16,607 nucleotides of DNA. It comes from an uncultured Lachnospiraceae bacterium (lineage in GTDB: Bacteria > Bacillota > Clostridia > Lachnospirales > Lachnospiraceae). The position numbers and the translations under genes were made by a program. Numbering within the stretch: position 1 is the stretch's first letter; each line of letters begins with the position of its first letter. The notes under the pieces were generated by a model. It had not been told where the DNA came from and searched no databases. It worked only from the letters and a program-made list of their open reading frames with translations. The DNA lies in NCBI GenBank assembly GCA_934402515.1, contig CAKRTZ010000049.1:1-16607 (forward strand). Reading direction: 5' to 3'. Positions 7,134 through 13,432 of this stretch are shown in pieces.

Positions 7134-8609
7134 TTAATTTCCTCCTACTAAGTTTACCGCCAGAATACGCTTTGTATACATTGTGACTTTATAATTTTCG
7201 CCGGTCCGGTGACCGATGACCCACATCACACAGTCCCCATCCGCCAGCAACAGCGTCTCATTCCGGATTGACTTTGGTATTTTCTCGTCAATCATATAAT
7301 CCTGTAACGATTTGCGTCCACCACCGGAATGGATGACCAGATAGTCTCCGGTTTCACGGGTCCGCAACTGCACAGGATGTTTTATTTTATCATAATCAAA
7401 CCATTTCGTACATGGTTTTTTAGGAATTCTTTCCCAGAAAGCCCCATTCTTCCATTCTTCTGCCGAAGTGTCCAACAGTTGAAACTCCAGGATTCTTCCA
7501 TCGGGAAGGGAAATTTCTGCCGGCGGTGTGACGGTAACTGCTGCCGTTCTTTCTTCCCCGGAAGATTTCGCCATCACCTTTTCCCCGGATTTTGGAAATT
7601 CCCCGTCTTCCAGGGAAAAAATCATCCTGTCGTACTGCCGCACTGCCCTGAGTCCGTGGGGCAGATGCAGCTGCCGCTCCCCCAGACCGTCCATCTGTGG
7701 GGCAGACAATGCCACCAGCTGGCTGATATGAACCGCGGTAATATCCCGGCGGGCCTCCGTCAGGTGATACAAAACCTCCAGCAATACCTGCTTCTGCAAA
7801 AAGGGATCGATCCTGCGAAAACTTTCCACCCGGAGACTGATGGTTTCCGCCCCATCGTTCTGCTGCCCACCCTCCGGCAAAATCTGACAGGACTCCAATG
7901 CCTGCTCCGTCTGCCGTTTTAAAAACTCCTGAGCCTCCCGCACCAGATCCGCCGCCTGAGCCACATGAGGCACTGCCTGGGCATTGATCTCCCGGGTGGC
8001 ATATTCCAGAATATGATGACGGATCCGGTTTCTGGTATAATCGTCTGCCAGATTGGTCTGATCCGTCACATAGGACACTCCCTGTTCCCTGAGAAACCGT
8101 TCAATCTGAGGACGGTCTGCACAGAGCAAGGGACGGATGATGCGCCCGTTCACCGGCTGCATTCCTCCCAGTCCCGTAAGCCCGGTGCCCCGGAACAGGT
8201 TGTGAAGTACGGTTTCCGCCTGATCTCCCTGGTGGTGGGCCACCGCAATTTTGTCAGCAGAAATCTGTTCCAGTGCCTCATAGCGCACCAGACGTCCTGC
8301 CTCCTCCTGGGAAATTTTCCACAGTTTGGCCAGCTTTGGCACATTTTTTTCCACAAGGGTAAAGGGGATTCCTCTGGTTTTACACAGGTTTTCCACAAAA
8401 GCCGCATCCTGATCCGCCTCCGCACGGATGCCATGATGCACATGTACCACCTGCAGAGACAGTTCATAGTCCGCCTGCAGGACACACAGCACCAGAAGAA
8501 GCGCCACGCTGTCCGCTCCTCCGGACACACCTGCCACTACCCTGTCGCCTTTTTCCAGCATATGAAATTGTTCACAGTAACTGCGTACCTTTTCTATCAA
8601 ATTACTCAT
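7134..8609 (-). CDS. tilS: tRNA(Ile)-lysidine synthetase TilS
   Basis: A 491-residue enzyme that uses ATP to attach lysine to C34 of the CAU-anticodon isoleucine tRNA, switching it to read AUA; this is essential in most bacteria. The N-terminal PP-loop ATPase domain (about 20-205) has SGGADS at 29-34. A middle tRNA-binding region (about 260-330) and a C-terminal TilS domain (about 390-485) with GDYLVIHSGGGRKSLQDYMID follow, making it the long Firmicute form. The start is ATG with only a weak ribosome site; it follows spoIIE by 52 bases. It is one base upstream of hpt. Function is clear from motif and gene order. Confidence 0.96.
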   Translation of the reverse strand: MSNLIEKVRSYCEQFHMLEKGDRVVAGVSGGADSVALLLVLCVLQADYELSLQVVHVHHGIRAEADQDAAFVENLCKTRGIPFTLVEKNVPKLAKLWKISQEEAGRLVRYEALEQISADKIAVAHHQGDQAETVLHNLFRGTGLTGLGGMQPVNGRIIRPLLCADRPQIERFLREQGVSYVTDQTNLADDYTRNRIRHHILEYATREINAQAVPHVAQAADLVREAQEFLKRQTEQALESCQILPEGGQQNDGAETISLRVESFRRIDPFLQKQVLLEVLYHLTEARRDITAVHISQLVALSAPQMDGLGERQLHLPHGLRAVRQYDRMIFSLEDGEFPKSGEKVMAKSSGEERTAAVTVTPPAEISLPDGRILEFQLLDTSAEEWKNGAFWERIPKKPCTKWFDYDKIKHPVQLRTRETGDYLVIHSGGGRKSLQDYMIDEKIPKSIRNETLLLADGDCVMWVIGHRTGENYKVTMYTKRILAVNLVGGN

Positions 8610-8661
8610 GTCTTTATCTTACGCAATTTGCCCCCACAAAGCAACCGAAATTGCTGATATG

Positions 8662-9855
8662 TCAATTCTCCCAGATGCCTGCCACCAGAATGGTGAGATC
8701 ATCCCGGATCCGCCCCTGGGACTGGTGGAGACAATAGTTCAGCAGATAGTTGGCCATTTCATTGGGGTTGTTGAGTTCCATCTGGCTGATGACCTCCGCC
8801 AGCATGTCCTCCCCCAGCCCCATGGTGAAGCTGTCTGACACTCCGTCGGAAAACAGGATCACAAAGTCTCCGTCCATCAGATCCCGTTCCTCCGGTTCCA
8901 GATCTGTCTGGCGCATGCCACCCAGGGGTAGATTCTGGGAGGATATCTGCTCCACCATACGCCCCCTCTTGATGTAGGATGCCGCTGCACCCACCTTATA
9001 AAACCGGCAGGTTCCGGAATGAAGGTTCAGCTCGCAATAGTCCAGGGTGGCAATGTTCTGTCCACCCGCACCATTATAAAACGCATGATTCACCAGCCCG
9101 ATGGCACTCTCCGGTGTAAACCCGGATTCCAGCAGCTGCTCCATCATTTCCACCACCATACTGCTGTCCTTACAGGCATCCTCCCCGGAGCCCATGCCGT
9201 CAGACAGCACCATATGTAAAATTCCCTCCGTATTTTCTTCGATAAAATAATTATCCCCGGACTGCTTCTCTGTGTCCTTGGGTGCCAGAACCGCCCCGGT
9301 CATGCAGTGGTAACGGCTTTCCTCCAGAAAAACAAAATCGGTATAGTCTTTGGGGAGAAAAAAGGGATTGTCATCTGCTGAAAGGTAACGGGCATTAAGC
9401 AGAACAGACAGCATTCCAGCCACATCCTCCGAAGACACTGCATCCCCCCGCTGTCTGCGCAGGGAAAGACACAATTTTTCCGTCTCATGCCCCCCTGACC
9501 CACAAAGTGTGCGGTGTACCTGGTCTAAATCGATTCCCTCGATATGAAATGCCCGCTGCAGCATTCGTTTTCTTTTATCGGAGACGGGAAGCAGCCGGTA
9601 GGTCTCCCCTGCCACATCCGACATGATCTGCGCCATCTCTGCCAGCTGCTCCGACAGCATCTGGCGGTTTTCCTGTTTGCACTTACGCACATAGACTTCC
9701 TGCCGATCCGGTTCTGAATCCGGAGTCTGCTCCTCTTTTTCCTCATACACCTGTGCCAGTTCACGAAAGGTGTCTGCATAGTTTAAAAGCTTCCTGCGGC
9801 CATACTCCGGCAGCAAGGTCACTCTGATTTCTTCATTCTCCACCCTGTTTTTCAA
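8662..9855 (-). CDS. spoIIE: SpoIIE-type serine phosphatase lacking the membrane domain
   Basis: A predicted 397-residue protein from the chosen start, TTG at 9853-9855, which has AAGGGGG 8 bases upstream. It contains a helical regulatory region (about 10-175, beginning EIRVTLLPEYGRRKLLNYAD) and a PP2C phosphatase domain with SGDNY (199-203), SDGMGSG (218-224), a second SDG near 336 and DDLTIL near the C-terminus. In B. subtilis, SpoIIE dephosphorylates SpoIIAA-P to release sigma-F in the forespore and is held at the polar septum by about ten membrane helices. Those helices are absent here, and a promoter and terminator occupy the DNA where they would be encoded. The frame extends to a TTG at 9957, but that TTG is the -35 hexamer. 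Position between divIC and tilS matches B. subtilis, which supports spoIIE over another PP2C. Confidence 0.88.
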   Translation of the reverse strand: MKNRVENEEIRVTLLPEYGRRKLLNYADTFRELAQVYEEKEEQTPDSEPDRQEVYVRKCKQENRQMLSEQLAEMAQIMSDVAGETYRLLPVSDKRKRMLQRAFHIEGIDLDQVHRTLCGSGGHETEKLCLSLRRQRGDAVSSEDVAGMLSVLLNARYLSADDNPFFLPKDYTDFVFLEESRYHCMTGAVLAPKDTEKQSGDNYFIEENTEGILHMVLSDGMGSGEDACKDSSMVVEMMEQLLESGFTPESAIGLVNHAFYNGAGGQNIATLDYCELNLHSGTCRFYKVGAAASYIKRGRMVEQISSQNLPLGGMRQTDLEPEERDLMDGDFVILFSDGVSDSFTMGLGEDMLAEVISQMELNNPNEMANYLLNYCLHQSQGRIRDDLTILVAGIWEN

Positions 9856-9924
9856 AGACTTGTCCCCCTTCCATCCCACCTTTTCCGGCGGATTCTGCTG
9901 TTTTAAATGATTATGCGGATTCCT

Positions 9925-9958
9925 ATTATAGACAAGCCCATACTCGTATTTTGTCAAA
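9925..9958 (-). promoter_or_regulatory. spoIIE promoter with 21-bp spacer (Spo0A-dependent type)
   Basis: On the minus strand TTGACA (9957-9952) and TATAAT (9930-9925) are separated by 21 bases instead of 17. The Spo0A-activated sigma-A promoters of spoIIE and spoIIG in B. subtilis have this unusual spacing. TTTGACA (9958-9952) matches the Spo0A box complement TTCGACA at 6 of 7 positions and overlaps the -35. A second TGTCGCT (10008-10002) matches TGTCGAA at 5 of 7. Transcription would begin near 9918, about 60 bases before the chosen spoIIE start. Confidence 0.7.
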
Positions 9959-10023
9959 ACAGGAGCGGGAAAAAAATTTTTCTATAGCCCATCCAGAACA
10001 CAGCGACAATCTTTGAAATGTAA

Positions 10024-10054
10024 AAGGCATGACCTTCAAATCCGGTCATGCCTT
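10024..10054 (-). terminator. Terminator overlapping the divIC stop codon
   Basis: AAGGCATGACC (10024-10034) and GGTCATGCCTT (10044-10054) form a perfect 11-bp stem with a 9-base loop. On the minus strand it is followed by TTTTA. It overlaps the divIC stop and separates the rqcP-divIC unit from the spoIIE promoter. Confidence 0.8.
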
Positions 10055-10364
10055 ACTGTTCTTTAAATATGATCTCTCCCTGATACACCAGTCCCAGCTT
10101 ATCCTTGGCGACTTCCTCCACATAAGCCTTCGTCTGGGTGTATTTCCTATATTCCTCGATCTCCTCGGTGCGCACCTGCTCCGCCTCGATCTGCTGCTCC
10201 AACGCTGCCTCCCTGGCTGCGTACACTTCTTTCTTTTGTCTCAGTTCTACGCTCTTTACCGTTACCACACCTGCCAGAATCAATACGACCATGGAAACCA
10301 ACAGCATACTGAATCGATTCTGGGGTTTTCTTCCCCTGCGGTAAGCTACTCTCGACCTTGCCAT
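10053..10364 (-). CDS. divIC: Septum formation initiator DivIC/FtsB-like protein
   Basis: About 103 residues. A basic N-terminus (RSRVAYRRGRK) precedes one membrane helix (about 18-38), then a coiled coil (about 40-75), then the family C-terminal segment ending KDKLGLVYQGEIIFK. DivIC/FtsB acts with FtsL and DivIB at the division septum; the coiled coil is outside the cell. I choose ATG at 10362-10364, preceded by GGGAG. The frame can be extended to a GTG at 10442, but that GTG lacks a ribosome site and the extra 26 codons overlap a strong hairpin. The gene follows yabQ and precedes spoIIE, as in B. subtilis, though the intervening yabR is absent. Confidence 0.88.
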   Translation of the reverse strand: MARSRVAYRRGRKPQNRFSMLLVSMVVLILAGVVTVKSVELRQKKEVYAAREAALEQQIEAEQVRTEEIEEYRKYTQTKAYVEEVAKDKLGLVYQGEIIFKEQ

Positions 10365-10397
10365 ACCTTTACTTCTCCCATCGTTTTTACACGACTG

Positions 10398-10424
10398 CCT
10401 GTAAATTTCTGCCAAATTCACAGG
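10398..10424 (-). other. Strong stem-loop in the yabQ-divIC gap
   Basis: CCTGTAAATTT (10398-10408) and AAATTCACAGG (10414-10424) pair over 11 positions on the minus-strand RNA, with one G-U wobble and a 5-base loop. No T-run follows, so it is not a standard terminator. It lies 34 bases upstream of the divIC ATG and may modulate mRNA processing or relative expression. It also argues that this stretch is not coding. Confidence 0.5.
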
Positions 10425-10443
10425 TATTTCCCTTCTCAGCACT

Positions 10444-10911
10444 CTACTGCTTATGTAACATTATTTTAAGCATTTTCCTGGAAACCGTCAACTTCTTTTT
10501 CACAAAACGTACACCTCTCTGCCCCAGCCGCTTGCTCTGTTTTCCGGTAAGTTTCACCGGAAGCAGGAGATAATGCAGGATGAAGCAAATCGCCTGCCGG
10601 CATTTCCCAAATAAAAAGGAAAAAAAAGGAACTAACAGCCTGCCCAGTGTAACGTGATACACGCTCATTCCCAGTGCTGCACCTACTACAGAAAACCACC
10701 GGAGTTTTCCATCACTCTGGGAGTTCAGCAGGTAAAAAACGCTGACTGCACAAAAAATCCAGAAAACCAGATCCTCCAGAGAAACCAGCATATTGCTGTG
10801 GGGAAAAACCCGGCGCAGAATCCGGAAAATGTCATAAACCGATGTGAGAAATGCCCCAAACAGGATTGCATAGAGCAAAAATTGGAGTTCCTGAAAAATA
10901 TTCTGGCTCAT
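10444..10911 (-). CDS. yabQ: Spore cortex protein YabQ
   Basis: A 155-residue membrane protein matching YabQ, which in B. subtilis is needed for spore cortex synthesis and lies in the membranes around the forespore. The start MSQNIFQELQFLLYAILFGA, with three or four hydrophobic helices in the first about 100 residues and DIFRILRRVF after the first helix, is typical. The basic C-terminal tail (about 110-155) is cytosolic by charge. It starts 3 bases after the yabP stop, so translation is coupled. Identification rests on family pattern plus the yabP-yabQ-divIC order. Confidence 0.9.
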   Translation of the reverse strand: MSQNIFQELQFLLYAILFGAFLTSVYDIFRILRRVFPHSNMLVSLEDLVFWIFCAVSVFYLLNSQSDGKLRWFSVVGAALGMSVYHVTLGRLLVPFFSFLFGKCRQAICFILHYLLLPVKLTGKQSKRLGQRGVRFVKKKLTVSRKMLKIMLHKQ

Positions 10912-10914
10912 AGG

Positions 10915-11202
10915 CTAACGAAACAGCTTTTTCAGCAGCCCTTCCGCCTTTTCCCCGTAGCCTGCATTCTCTGAATAGGTAAGGGAATCAATGCTTCCGT
11001 CCACATCCACCTCTCCTTTTTCCAGTGTCAGGCGGCTTACATGCAGATCCTTACCCTTTAGCATCAACATTCCCTGGTCGGTTTCCAGAAGAACCTCCCC
11101 CACATCAAAAGACAGCACATCCGTCACCCCGGTGATGGTGCAGCTTTTCCGGTTGCTTAAGGTAAGTTTATGGGCTCGTTTCGATACATTCAGGTCTTCC
11201 AT
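10915..11202 (-). CDS. yabP: Sporulation protein YabP
   Basis: A 95-residue soluble protein of the YabP/YqfC family. The pattern RAHKLTLSNRKSCTITGVTDVLSFD followed by a beta-rich stretch (ETDQGMLMLKGKDLHV, about 41-56) is characteristic. In B. subtilis the homologue is mother-cell expressed and linked to spore coat or cortex assembly; the molecular role is not known. It starts with ATG, with AGGGG 7 bases upstream. That ribosome site sits in one arm of an inverted repeat (11215-11221 / 11251-11257), so initiation could be structure-controlled. It is in the operon with rqcP, yabQ and divIC. No convincing separate sigma-E promoter was found before it. Confidence 0.9.
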   Translation of the reverse strand: MEDLNVSKRAHKLTLSNRKSCTITGVTDVLSFDVGEVLLETDQGMLMLKGKDLHVSRLTLEKGEVDVDGSIDSLTYSENAGYGEKAEGLLKKLFR

Positions 11203-11214
11203 AGTTGTTCCCCT

Positions 11215-11257
11215 CTCTCATGTTTCCATTATTGGACTCCACTTATATATATGAGAG
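11215..11257 (-). other. Inverted repeat masking the yabP ribosome site
   Basis: CTCTCAT (11215-11221) and ATGAGAG (11251-11257) are exact complements 29 bases apart, extendable by two G-C pairs past a bulge. On the minus-strand RNA the downstream arm overlaps the AGAGGGG ribosome site of yabP. The loop is long, so stability is uncertain. Confidence 0.3.
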
Positions 11258-11275
11258 GGTGGGAAGTTTCAACAC

Positions 11276-11515
11276 TTAAATATACTTAAAAAGTTCTTTT
11301 GCCTCTTCCTTTTTCACGGTTTCCTGCACATCCAGCACTTCCACGTTCACATCCTTGTTGCCAAACTGGATGGTAATCACATCCCCCTGTTTCACGTTGG
11401 CAGATGCCTTGGCGGGTTTGCCGTTAATGAGTACGCGTCCGCTGTCGCACGCTTCGTTTGCCACGGTGCGGCGCTTGATGAGACGGGACACCTTTAAATA
11501 TTTATCTAGTCGCAT
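11276..11515 (-). CDS. rqcP: S4-domain RNA-binding protein RqcP (YabO/Hsp15 family)
   Basis: A 79-residue protein. The S4 RNA-binding fold fills residues 1-60: MRLDKYLKVSRLIKRRTVA, then GRVLINGKPAKAS and VKQGDVITI. RqcP binds stalled 50S subunits and works with RqcH to add alanine tails during ribosome-associated quality control in Firmicutes. Length matches the family. The ATG has an AGGAGG site. An extended -10 promoter lies about 35 bases upstream, just after the hup terminator. It heads the rqcP-yabP-yabQ-divIC unit, the same order as in B. subtilis. Confidence 0.93.
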   Translation of the reverse strand: MRLDKYLKVSRLIKRRTVANEACDSGRVLINGKPAKASANVKQGDVITIQFGNKDVNVEVLDVQETVKKEEAKELFKYI

Positions 11516-11547
11516 AATGAGCCCTCCTGCTGTTAAAATCTGTTTCC

Positions 11548-11556
11548 ATTATAACA
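11548..11556 (-). promoter_or_regulatory. Extended -10 promoter of the rqcP-divIC unit
   Basis: Minus-strand TGT-TATAAT is a perfect extended -10 element about 33 bases before the rqcP ATG. No good -35 is seen at 17 bases because that space is the T-run of the hup terminator. It gives the downstream genes a supply independent of hup. Confidence 0.6.
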
Positions 11557-11565
11557 TACCTGATG

Positions 11566-11598
11566 AAAAAAGCCTGCCGCATTTCTACGACAGGCCTT
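11566..11598 (-). terminator. Intrinsic terminator of hup
   Basis: On the minus strand GCCTGTCG and CGGCAGGC (plus 11588-11595 and 11572-11579) form an 8-bp G+C-rich stem with one G-U pair and an 8-base loop, followed by a run of six T. It ends the hup transcript 30 bases after its stop. Confidence 0.88.
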
Positions 11599-11624
11599 TA
11601 CAGTTCTTTATCATCACAAAGTAA

Positions 11625-11897
11625 TTAGTTTAAGGAATCCTTTAAAGCTTTACCAGCTTTGAATTTAGGAGCCTTGGAAGCTGCAATCTTCATAACTTCG
11701 CCGCTCTGAGGATTTCTTCCTTCTCTGGCAGCTCTCTCGGATACTTCAAAAGTACCGAAACCAACTAACTGAACCTTTCCGCCTTTTTTTAACTCGTCTG
11801 CAACAACATCAGTGAATGCCTTTAAAGCTTTCTCTGCATCTTTCTTGGATAATCCAGCCTGGTCAGCCATAGCTGCAACTAATTCTGTTTTGTTCAT
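11625..11897 (-). CDS. hup: HU-family DNA-binding protein
   Basis: A 90-residue nucleoid protein that bends and compacts DNA as a dimer. The N-terminal helices (MNKTELVAAMADQAGLSKKDAE), the GFGTF turn (46-50) and the DNA-inserting beta-arm with R61-N-P63 are all present and full length. Codon use is biased toward that of highly expressed genes. The ATG follows a strong GGAGGAG site. It has its own strong promoter (11975-12003) and terminator, so it is mainly a single-gene transcript. Confidence 0.97.
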   Translation of the reverse strand: MNKTELVAAMADQAGLSKKDAEKALKAFTDVVADELKKGGKVQLVGFGTFEVSERAAREGRNPQSGEVMKIAASKAPKFKAGKALKDSLN

Positions 11898-11974
11898 TTC
11901 GAACTCCTCCTGTAATATGAGTTTTCTATTAATGTTTCGTGATCATGAGTTTCCTCTGAAAAACATCTATACTA

Positions 11975-12003
11975 TTTATAGCCGTTTTCTATTGCCTTGT
12001 CAA
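11975..12003 (-). promoter_or_regulatory. Strong sigma-A promoter of hup
   Basis: Minus-strand TTGACA (12003-11998), 17-base spacer, TATAAA (11980-11975). The resulting leader of about 70 bases ends in GGAGGAG. The near-consensus promoter fits a very abundant protein. Confidence 0.85.
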
Positions 12004-12049
12004 GCGATTTAGGCTAATTTAGGGCATTTGTAGCATGTCCGCAGGGCTG

Positions 12050-13432
12050 TCAATTCTCGTTCCCGCTCACGCTTCCGGCGGTCAGGTCTGCAAAGGAATA
12101 ACTGATGTCCTTTTGCTCCTCGTCCACCTGGATGGTATAGCTGCGTGTCACATAGCCGTCCTTGCGCAGGGTAATCACATGACTGCCTGCCACCTTCTTG
12201 AAGCTGATGGGGGTAATGCCGATGTAATTGCCATCCACATACAGTTCCACCTTCTCCGGTGCGGTGATCATCACATGATACTGTCCCTGATCCGTAGTGG
12301 AAATTACACTGCCTGTCCCACTGGTGGTGGTGTTTTTGTCACTGTTATTACTGCTGCTGTTTCCACTGACAGTGCTTGTCTTTTCCAGACGGACATCCAG
12401 ATTGGCAAGTTCCTCTCCCACATTGATATACCGGGTCATGGTGTCATAGCCCTCAGCCCCGGCAATCATCTGATGGATGCCGTACTCCAGTTCCAGTGGT
12501 GCCGCCACATCCACCAATTCGCCATCCACATAGACGCTGGCATTGCTGGGTGTGACAGAAAAGACCACTCGTCCCACTTTGGTCTCCTCTATCTCAATGT
12601 CGCCGATATCCAGATCCAGTTCTTCTCCCCGCTTGATGCTGATGTTTTTCATACCCCGGTTGCCATTATTCGTGAGAAGAACCTGGTAGTCCCCCTCCGG
12701 CACCGTGAGGAGCATGTCCTGGGTGATGGGGCTGATCAGGCTTTCTCCCACCTCAATCCAGCCGCCCACAAAGTAGGTGTCGTTTTCCAGACGGAGATAA
12801 CCGTGTCCCTTTTCCACTACGATGCTGTAGACATGCTGGTCGACTCCATTTACCGTCAGCACATCCACATCATTGAGATCCATCCAGTCGATGGCTTTTC
12901 CCTGGGAAAAAATCAGCGTATCATCCCCGATCTTGTAGGAATCCGTCCCCAGGGTCAAAACTCTGGTATTGCGGTTGACGGCATATTCCGTCACCTTTTC
13001 ATAAGTCCATGCCTCTCCGCTACACAGGGACAGAGTGTTCAGCCGTTTTTTATTTTTCAAAAAAGTGACCTGTACCAAATCCCCCGCTTTAATTTGGGCG
13101 ATGGAAAGAGAGGAACCGTAACGATCCTCCAGGCGGGTCGCCTGGCTGTAATCCAGAGTGTAGTTTCTCTGTAAATCCGTGTTCCGCAACGTGATCGTCT
13201 TTTTCTCCTGGTTGACTGCCATCACCACTGCCACCTCATCCATGGAGTCGTAACTTCCGGGGATTGAGGAAGAAAACACGGGCTGTTCCTCCTCACTTTC
13301 CTCCGCCACAGTGGTCTGGGCTGGCTGTGCCGGTGTGTTTCCGAATACTCCCAGTACCTTGAGAGCGTATCCGCACAGCCCCAATGCCGTCACGATGGTA
13401 ATTACTAAGATAAACGTTGCGAATTTTTTCAT
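12050..13432 (-). CDS. Membrane-anchored PEGA-domain protein, probably sporulation-linked
   Basis: A 460-residue protein of unrecognised specific function. One N-terminal membrane helix (about 5-24) anchors an exported body. A Pro/Glu-rich linker (33-52) leads to a beta-rich region (about 65-225). PEGA or PEGA-like repeats follow at about 230-270, 288-348 (VYVDGELVD...YGIHQMIAGAEGYD) and 386-446 (LYVDGNYIG...GSHVITLRKDGY). A Ser/Thr/Asn linker (351-380) separates the last two. PEGA domains are surface beta-sandwich modules often found in cell-envelope proteins. C20 follows GL, not A/G/S, so it does not look like a lipoprotein. The ATG overlaps the stop of the CotS-type gene by 4 bases, so the pair is co-translated and probably driven by the sigma-E-type promoter before it. 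A role in spore envelope assembly is inference. Confidence 0.8.
   Translation of the reverse strand: MKKFATFILVITIVTALGLCGYALKVLGVFGNTPAQPAQTTVAEESEEEQPVFSSSIPGSYDSMDEVAVVMAVNQEKKTITLRNTDLQRNYTLDYSQATRLEDRYGSSLSIAQIKAGDLVQVTFLKNKKRLNTLSLCSGEAWTYEKVTEYAVNRNTRVLTLGTDSYKIGDDTLIFSQGKAIDWMDLNDVDVLTVNGVDQHVYSIVVEKGHGYLRLENDTYFVGGWIEVGESLISPITQDMLLTVPEGDYQVLLTNNGNRGMKNISIKRGEELDLDIGDIEIEETKVGRVVFSVTPSNASVYVDGELVDVAAPLELEYGIHQMIAGAEGYDTMTRYINVGEELANLDVRLEKTSTVSGNSSSNNSDKNTTTSGTGSVISTTDQGQYHVMITAPEKVELYVDGNYIGITPISFKKVAGSHVITLRKDGYVTRSYTIQVDEEQKDISYSFADLTAGSVSGNEN

Noticed and set aside
8610..8661. Separate tilS promoter TTGCTT-17-TAAGAT in the spoIIE-tilS gap
   Set aside because: The -10 would lie only about 6 bases before the ATG, so the transcript would start at or after the start codon. 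The match is also weak.
10365..10442. divIC starting at the GTG at 10442
   Set aside because: No ribosome site, and the extra codons overlap an 11-position hairpin. The downstream ATG has GGGAG and gives the usual DivIC N-terminus.
12027..12053. Second hup promoter TTGACA-15-TACAAA overlapping the PEGA stop
   Set aside because: The spacer is too short and the -10 poor, while a near-consensus promoter lies just downstream.
12035..13174. Long plus-strand open frame (379 codons) antisense to the PEGA gene
   Set aside because: It lies wholly opposite a gene with clear PEGA repeats, a membrane anchor and operon overlap. Its translation shows no family pattern, so it is a shadow of that gene's codon use.
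12050..13432. PEGA protein as a lipoprotein (Cys20)
   Set aside because: The residues before Cys are L-G-L, without A/G/S at -1, so the lipobox is not met. A plain membrane anchor fits better.
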